Source: Nicotiana tabacum
Taxonomy: Eukaryota > Streptophyta > Magnoliopsida > Solanales > Solanaceae
Length of the DNA stretch: 64,000 nucleotides
Reading direction: 5' to 3'
NCBI RefSeq assembly: GCF_000715075.1
Contig: NC_134085.1
Coordinates: 139,337,560 to 139,401,559 of the forward strand
In this document: piece after piece, positions 57,860 through 64,000 of the stretch
Numbering within the stretch: position 1 is the first letter of the stretch
Layout: each line of letters opens with the position of its first letter
Position numbers and translations under genes: made by a program
Notes under the pieces: generated by a model
What the model was told of the DNA's origin: nothing
Databases searched by the model: none
Seen by the model: the letters and a program-made list of their open reading frames with translations, nothing else

Positions 57860-59324
57860 AAGACAATATTTAAAATCATTACTCACCTCAATCTGGTCCA
57901 AGGTCGAATCGGCCTCAACTCGTGTCGAATCTACCCAAAATTAGAATCACGACGTGAAAATATACTAAGGGAACGAAGCCCATATGAAAATAATCAATTT
58001 ACAACATAAATCCCGAAATTAACCCAAAACCCGACCCTCGCGACTACTTCTCGGAATTCGATAAAACTTACATCAATAGATTCCTTATCTCCCCCACGAG
58101 TTCATACATATCAAAAGTCCCGAAATCTGACCACAAATGGCCCCTCAAATCCTCAAGTCAAGGTCTCCAATACCAAGCCCTAGTTTCCCAATTTTTAACC
58201 CTTAATTTCCATTAATCTTAGGACAAATATGTGAAATAATTCCATAGGATCTATTATTAGACTCAAAAATCTTACCTCTAGACGATATCCCTTGATTCCC
58301 TCTTCAAAATCTACCAAAAAGCTCCAATACTGACTTGAAATGGTTAAGAACAACTCAAAAATCGCGAAGGAATGCTTTTATACCTTCTGGCCCAGGCTTT
58401 TCGCACCTGCGGTCCAGATACCGCTTCTGCATTCCAAGACGCCGCATCTGCGATCCTCACTTAAATCCTCAATTTCCACATCTGCGATGCCTAATCCGCA
58501 CATGCGTCATCGCAGGTGCGGTTCCTCAACTGCCTCTACGGTTCCTGCCTTTCTAGGCTCTTTCTGCGTCTTTGACTAGTCTTCCGCATGTGTGGGGGTC
58601 GCACCTGCGGCCTCCCAACCACAGATGTGATTATGACTGCAGCTCCAACACTTCAACTGCCATTTCCAATTTCCATTCTTTCCGTCAACCACCCGAAACC
58701 ACCCCGAGGCCCCCCGGGACCTCAACCAAAAGCACAAACAAGTCACATACCACCATTCAAACTTGTACCAATCTTCAAAACACCTCAAACAACATCGAAT
58801 CAACCAAAACATATCGGATTCAAGCCTAAGTTTCCAAAATCTTCAGAATTACACTTTTGATCAAAAAGTCTACCAAACCACATCCGAATGACCTGAAATT
58901 TTGCACACACATCCATGACACAACGGACCCACTGCAACTTCCGAAATTCCATTCCGACCCCTATATCAAAATCTCACCTATCAACCGGTAAATGCCAAAA
59001 TTCCAATTTCGCCAATTCAATCCTACATCTACTCTGGACCTCCAAAATATATGTTGATTATACTCCTAAGTCCCAAATAACCTCTTGAAGCTATCCGAAC
59101 CATCGGAACTCACTTCCGAGCCCTTTAACACATAAGTCAACATCTGGTTGACTTTTCCAACTTAATCTCCCTCAAAAGAGACTAAGTGCCTCAAACCTCA
59201 CCAAAACATTTTCGAACCCGAGCCAACCAACTCGATCACACATAGAACCGATAAAAAAGCAATAAGAAGTAGAAATAGGGAAAACAGAATGGTAACTCAT
59301 GAAACGACCGGTCGGGTCATTACA
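57860..59324 (-). repeat. E2 5' LTR, piece 3 of 3
   Basis: Continues the chromovirus LTR after the CCCTC duplication and ends GTCGGGTCATTACA, similar to the GGGTCATCACA end of the other chromovirus LTRs. Several TCGCACCTGCGG / CCGCATCTGCGA palindromes occur at 58395-58615. Confidence 0.8.
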
Positions 59325-59988
59325 GTAAATATGAGTATTAGTGATCAAAGAAAGTTTAAGGTTGGCTGAAGACTTTTTGTGTTGGAGAATTTTATCATGC
59401 AAGGTTTCGTCGTCAAATTTATGTTGGTTGATGTTTCACCAACGGGTGTTATCTTCAATATGGATGTGAAGGGAGACGGATATCATGTTTGTACTAATCC
59501 GTTTTTTACTTTCTACTAGGATGTGTTTGTGTTGATTTATCGTTTTATTATCTTTTATTTTCATGTATGTTGCTTTAGTTATGGTTGTTATGCTTTTTTC
59601 TCTTTAAGTATTATGTTATGCAGCTACCACCTTCATATTGGTCTTCTTTACTAATACCAATAAGTTTAATTTGGAACTATCATATCATCATCTCAATTCA
59701 AAAGGTCATGTTCCAATCTGTTCTAATCATACTTAACATCCATTTGCGTGTAGTTTTCTAACAATTTTAGAGTGAAACTAGAAAGTGAACGTTAAACGTT
59801 TCTGTTTTTAATCCAATTCTATTTATGATTACATGAATAGGAGGGAGAAATTCATTAATTTAGTAAACTAAAAAAAGTTAAATATCAATAAGATGTAACA
59901 AGGCTGTGGAAACATATTTAATTTGATACATCTTGCAACATAAACAAGTACAGAAACTTATTACAAAAAATATTACGAAAACAAAACA
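59325..59988. other. Sequence flanking E2, little identifiable
   Basis: AT-rich. A 40-codon plus-strand frame at 59397-59519 (MQGFVVKFMLVDVSPTGVIF...) has protein-like composition but no family I recognise. The rest appears non-coding. Confidence 0.4.
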
Positions 59989-60506
59989 CTAGGTGTATAC
60001 TTGATAGTTGGGTACATTAGACGAACTTGCACCAGGAGCTAGATTACCACCGCCACCCAAACTAGCTGAAGGACATTTACGACGGTTGTGTCTTGTTTGC
60101 GAGCATATGCCACATTTGCAAGCATAAATGATATCACCAACATCGCGTTCTCTTTTGCACTTGCAGCTTGCCCATATAGTCATTGTTACACAACATTTTA
60201 AATGGTTTCGGCAGCCAGTAATGCTCAGTACCAAATGGCTGCAACTACCTACTATATGTGTATATGTATGCAGCAACACTGTATTGTCTATCAACACAGT
60301 TGGTTGCCCCTAAACCAACTTGTTGAAAGCACTTCATGGCATGTGAGCACGGCATGTGGTAGATGGTACATTTCCCACATGAACACAACCTGCTGACTTC
60401 ATTTATAGTGCGTAGATTATTCCCCCGGTGTTGACAGATAGCGGTGCAAACTTTAAAAACACCCCGGTCGTGATCATACTGTAAATATGAATGCCAATGT
60501 GCTCGC
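59989..60506 (-). pseudogene. MULE transposase C-terminal fragment
   Basis: The minus strand encodes HWHSYLQYDHDRGVFKV, then a SWIM zinc finger (CSCGKCTIYHMPCSHAMKC at about 60391-60335). After a frame change comes a CCHC knuckle (CGICSQTRHNRRKC) and a Gly/Ser-rich tail. This is the C-terminus of a MuDR-family transposase, different in sequence from the one at 2536-5232. The catalytic domain would lie to the right but is displaced beyond the LTR inserted at 60507, and so is outside the window or lost. Confidence 0.75.
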
Positions 60507-63500
60507 TGCCGCAGCCCCTTTTTTCCATCTTTGCATCGGGAGATCGGGTTTATGATATTGTTTTTAGGTATAGGACAACTCATTCCCTTTGGGAGTTGGG
60601 TTTTGCATTTGAAGTGTTGCCACCTAATGATTTAAGGTGCATTAGGACACCTATAGGGTTCACTTCTAAGTTTGTTTGATAACCAGAGATTGGGTAAGGG
60701 CTTGAAATTATCCTAAGGGGAAGGTGTTAGGCACCCCTCAGGATCCACTAGTGTGGTTTCCGGCCAGACAGTTTTTGTGAATTTGTGCAATTTAACAAAC
60801 AAATAGGTACAGGCTTAAATAGTAGGGGATTTAAACACATAAGAGTTTGAAAATAGTTAGAAGGCGGATTTTGAAAAGAAAGAGTTACAGTTCTACAAAT
60901 ACTTGAAAATATAAAAGAGGAAAAAAAATGGGGGTCCTAGGTTTATTTATAATATGGATCACATCAATGCGATACCCGATATGACACTTCTCAGAAGAGG
61001 GGATACACATGGTTTTAGCGAACCGGTCATCATATCTATATCTACCCTTCCCACCCTGTGAAGGTATTAAAGCACGGATTGGTATCGACCTCTATTGCAT
61101 GCTGTTACCCGTCCCTTCCTATCAGTCCCGAAGGAATTTAGGACTATTATTCCTAAAGGGGAGGGATATTAGGCTGACTTTAGGTTTTAAGAGGTGAAAA
61201 ATCTAAGGCGACATACAAAAACACATAGTACTGCATATTAGGGGAAACATGTAAACAAATAAAAGGCTCATGTATACCTCCTCAAGCAAAACACATAAAT
61301 AGCATGACTTAAACATACATTTAGGGTCTGAATTTAAAAATACTAAAGGCGAGAGGAGCTTTAATTGTTGAAGCAGACTAGCTTATTACATAACTCAGAT
61401 AAGAATTCTGAATCAGGCCTTCCTGTTAGTTGTAGCAATTACCAATTAACAAAAGCGGATTCAGTTTTATTGTTGTTATCACCTAAGGCTTGCCTAAGTG
61501 TTTGGGTGAGATCCTATAAACATGATATCTATTACTGATTCAGAATGTGGCAAAGCAGTAACCATTTTAAAACAAACGATTTGAGATCCTACAGGCATGC
61601 TTTCTAAACCGTATTAACAGAAGGTGAGAGAGTTGTTTAAAAACTAGTTGAGAACAGTATGAATTAGGCTGATTTTAAACTAGACTGGTTTCAGATCCTG
61701 TAGGCATGATATCTGTTATTGCTTATTTAATTGTTATAGACATGATATCTAGTTGAACGTGTAATGAAGCAGGCTGAATTTACTCACAATTCGTATAGGC
61801 ATGATTTCTATAAAAGGGTACTAATTTTAAACTACTGGACATGATGCCAGATGATAACCAGTTAAATCCTAAGAACATGGTGTCTAAGTGTGGTAATGTA
61901 GAATATAAGACAAGTCCTCTAGACAGGTTCTCTAAATGCAGGGTTAAGCATACAGAATTTAAACGAGTCCTATAGACAGGTTCTCTAAATGCAGAGTTAA
62001 ACATGCAGACTTTAGGTCCTATAGGCATATTCTCTAGATGTAGAACATGTAGAATTTTAGTGAAAACAGATCTTATAGGCATGATATCTAAATTGCAGAG
62101 TTAAATATGCTGAATTTTAGGTCCTATAGGCATGATATCTACCCTTGAGCATGCACAATTACCCAGCCTTTTTCACTAGCCAAACCCCAACGATTATTAC
62201 AAATTATTATAAACTGAATAACGAATTACATCAGAAAAAGTGTAAAAAGAAAAAAAGTTACAACCAGAGGAAGCCTGATTCTTGACTTCCTCTCTGAGTT
62301 ATGGAATAAACCACCTCAAATGCCATTTGTTTCAAAGCCTTTCTCAGACCTGGGTGTGTCAAAGTTCCCTAAGGGTCTCAAGGAACCCGGCAATGCTTAC
62401 ACCCAAGTTTGCATAACCAGACAGGAATGAGTGCAGTGTGAAGGGCCAGCCCTTATGTGTCCCAGTTCAGAGGGAGCTCATGAGTCTCAAGGCAAGGCTC
62501 AGACAAGAGGGGTAGAACCTAAGTCTAAGAGTATAGTGGAAGTGCAGGAGCAGAGAATTGTTTAAAACTGGGTTGAGAATATTAAGGGGGTAAAGGTAAT
62601 TTGAAAATAGTAGTAATAAAGTTAACACTACATAATCAGCATTTTGATACAAAGGGGTCAGGGGTTTGGGAGTTCATTACAGGGAGCACATGACCCTAGA
62701 AGGGGGTCAGCTTTTGACATGCACAATAATAGATGATGTGGCATACCCATAAACTAGCCAGTGAATACAACACATATAGGGGATATGAAGGATATGACCC
62801 CAGGGAGGGTCAGGTTTGGGTCATGCATAACAATGTCTCATGCTGACATGCCCTCAGACCAACCAAATAATACAAACACATAGGGGATATGGGGGTTTGG
62901 GATTCATAATTCATAATAAATGACTGACAGAATTCATACATAAGGAAAAACATTAATTCGGAAGGGAATGGGGTAGATTACAGCATGCTTAATAATGAAA
63001 CTTGATTAAACACAAGTATGAAACAGGCAAGAGTGTAAGAAATAGTAAAGAAACATGTTGTTGTTAATGCTGAAGATTAATTAGAACATACCCGTAAAGA
63101 AGCAAATACAAAAAGAAAGTAAGCAAATTTCCCACAGTCTAGCCTTGGCTTTCAGCTGGCTAGATAAGGCAGCAACACAGGTAGTAACAGAGAAAAGAGA
63201 GTTTTGAGTGAAGTGTGTGTTCTGAACTCAAGTGTTCGTGTTTTTCAAAGAAGAGGGGTGCAGGGTATTTATAGTTTTGAAAACATGTAAGAAATAAGGT
63301 AATAAGTAAAGTTTCAATACAAATATGGAAACAACAACAGTCAGAATCAATTAACCAAGTGATTCCCCTTTAATCAACAGATCACTTGTTTAATAGGGGT
63401 AATAGATTCAAAAATAAGGAAAGACGAATCAGTTTGTAGGCAAACTAATTATTGCCATAAAAGGGGTAGTAAAAGCATTAAGTAAGCAATCAAGTCTAAG

Positions 63501-64000
63501 TACGGAAATATGCTTATTTTGGGAAAGGATTCAGTAAGGCAAAATATCATAATAAAGGAAAAGAATCAATTAACTTTAAATAGGTGAGTGAAATTAGAGT
63601 TCATGAAAGAAAAGTTCTGAAATTAGTAACAAGATCGAGATCAATCAAGGAAGTAACATGCTTCTGCACTTTAGTATTTAAACAGAGTGAGTAGAGACAC
63701 CAAACATATGAGGCCAAACCCATTGGCAAAAGAAACAGCATACAGAAATAGGAATAAGGTTCAGTAGTAAAGCAAACATTCGAAGCATAGTAATTAAGTA
63801 GGTCAAGTCACATTGAGTCAACAATAGAGAAAACAAAGTACCAGAAACATGCAAAGGTCTCACAATAGCAGACGAGAAAACCTTTTGAAAAGTTAGGGTT
63901 TCAAGCATAGCCGAGTTTTAAAGATAATAAAACCCAGAATCAGAGGAATCACATAAAAAAAAGAGATTCTGAAACAAGGAACTTCAAATCGAGTCAGGTA
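60507..64000 (-). mobile_element. Tat/Ogre-type LTR X', left part (leaves window)
   Basis: Begins TGCCGCAGCCCCTTTTTTCC and is homologous to X (31208-35770) along its length, including GGGGAAGGTGTTAGGCACCC (60717-60736) and the dispersed CCTATAGGCATGATATCTA motif (61500-62150). It interrupts the MULE transposase fragment. Whether it is a solo LTR or one end of an element cannot be told. No coding sequence is seen to the window end. Confidence 0.75.

Larger units (their letters stand above)
25045..59324 (-). mobile_element. Chromovirus E2, 5' part, with three later insertions
   Basis: Minus-strand 5' half of a Tekay/Del-like element: protease (25050-25331), gag (25354-26943), leader (26944-27125, continuing at 30185), primer-binding site (30188-30200) and 5' LTR (30204-59324 in three pieces). 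The insertions are a solo LTR (27126-30179), a Tat-type solo LTR (31208-35770) and a full Tat/Ogre element (36065-57854). Removing them restores a continuous leader and an LTR of about 2.76 kb. Confidence 0.8.

Noticed and set aside
57860..59324. ORFs at 58335-58860 as host exons
   Set aside because: They lie within the chromovirus LTR and are low-complexity translations of GC-rich palindromes.
59325..60490. GTAAATATGA at 59325 and again near 60481 as a possible long target duplication
   Set aside because: The second copy lies within transposase coding sequence and not at an element boundary. A 10-bp match in AT-rich DNA is not enough.

Overview
The window is plant nuclear DNA, almost entirely nested transposable elements, with one piece of a host gene at the left edge. 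The LTR families (chromovirus LTRs starting TGTCACGACC, multi-kilobase Tat/Ogre LTRs) and the 2S albumin leader point to a eudicot, most likely Solanaceae. That assignment rests on family recognition, not on a search.

Layout. (1) 1-1151: first exon of a seed-storage 2S albumin gene on the minus strand, with a TATA box and RY (CATGCA-type) seed-promoter elements; the gene runs off the left edge through an apparent intron. (2) 1161-11960: a complete 10.8-kb Mutator-like element (MULE) with a perfect 9-bp target duplication. It carries two convergent multi-exon genes, a MURA-type transposase (+) and a DUF1985/Ulp1-protease gene (-). Six arrays of a hyphenated palindrome (TTAAGGAC-N5-GTCCTTAA) occupy its introns, 5' flanks and central spacer. 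Both genes are broken. (3) 12193-18384: a non-autonomous Tat/Retand-like retroelement on the minus strand, with no recognisable gag-pol but a three-exon antisense coiled-coil gene and a tandem repeat. (4) 18385-59324: two related minus-strand chromoviruses (E1, E2) fused near 25040. E2 was hit three more times: a solo LTR in its leader (27126-30179, TSD GTAAC), a 4.56-kb Tat-type solo LTR in its 5' LTR (31208-35770, TSD AGTTA), and a 21.8-kb Tat/Ogre element in the same LTR (36065-57854, TSD CCCTC). (5) 59325-64000: a fragment of another MULE transposase gene, interrupted at 60507 by a second Tat-type LTR that leaves the window.

The Tat/Ogre element has ORF1, gag-protease (with a G-patch) and pol (RT, two RNase H domains, integrase), all long but with six in-frame stops. 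It also has a 37-unit minisatellite before its polypurine tract and an abnormal left end. Instead of a 5' LTR starting TGTGAGC, it begins with an inverted 2.2-kb copy of the LTR 3' end, joined to the last 1 kb of a forward LTR. Both outer ends are therefore U5 ends in opposite orientation, yet a 5-bp target duplication flanks them.

The two observations most worth following are that inverted-U5 integration product and the palindrome arrays of the Ulp1-bearing MULE. No tRNA, rRNA, CRISPR or bacterial features are present. Exon models, domain calls and repeat counts are from reading by eye.
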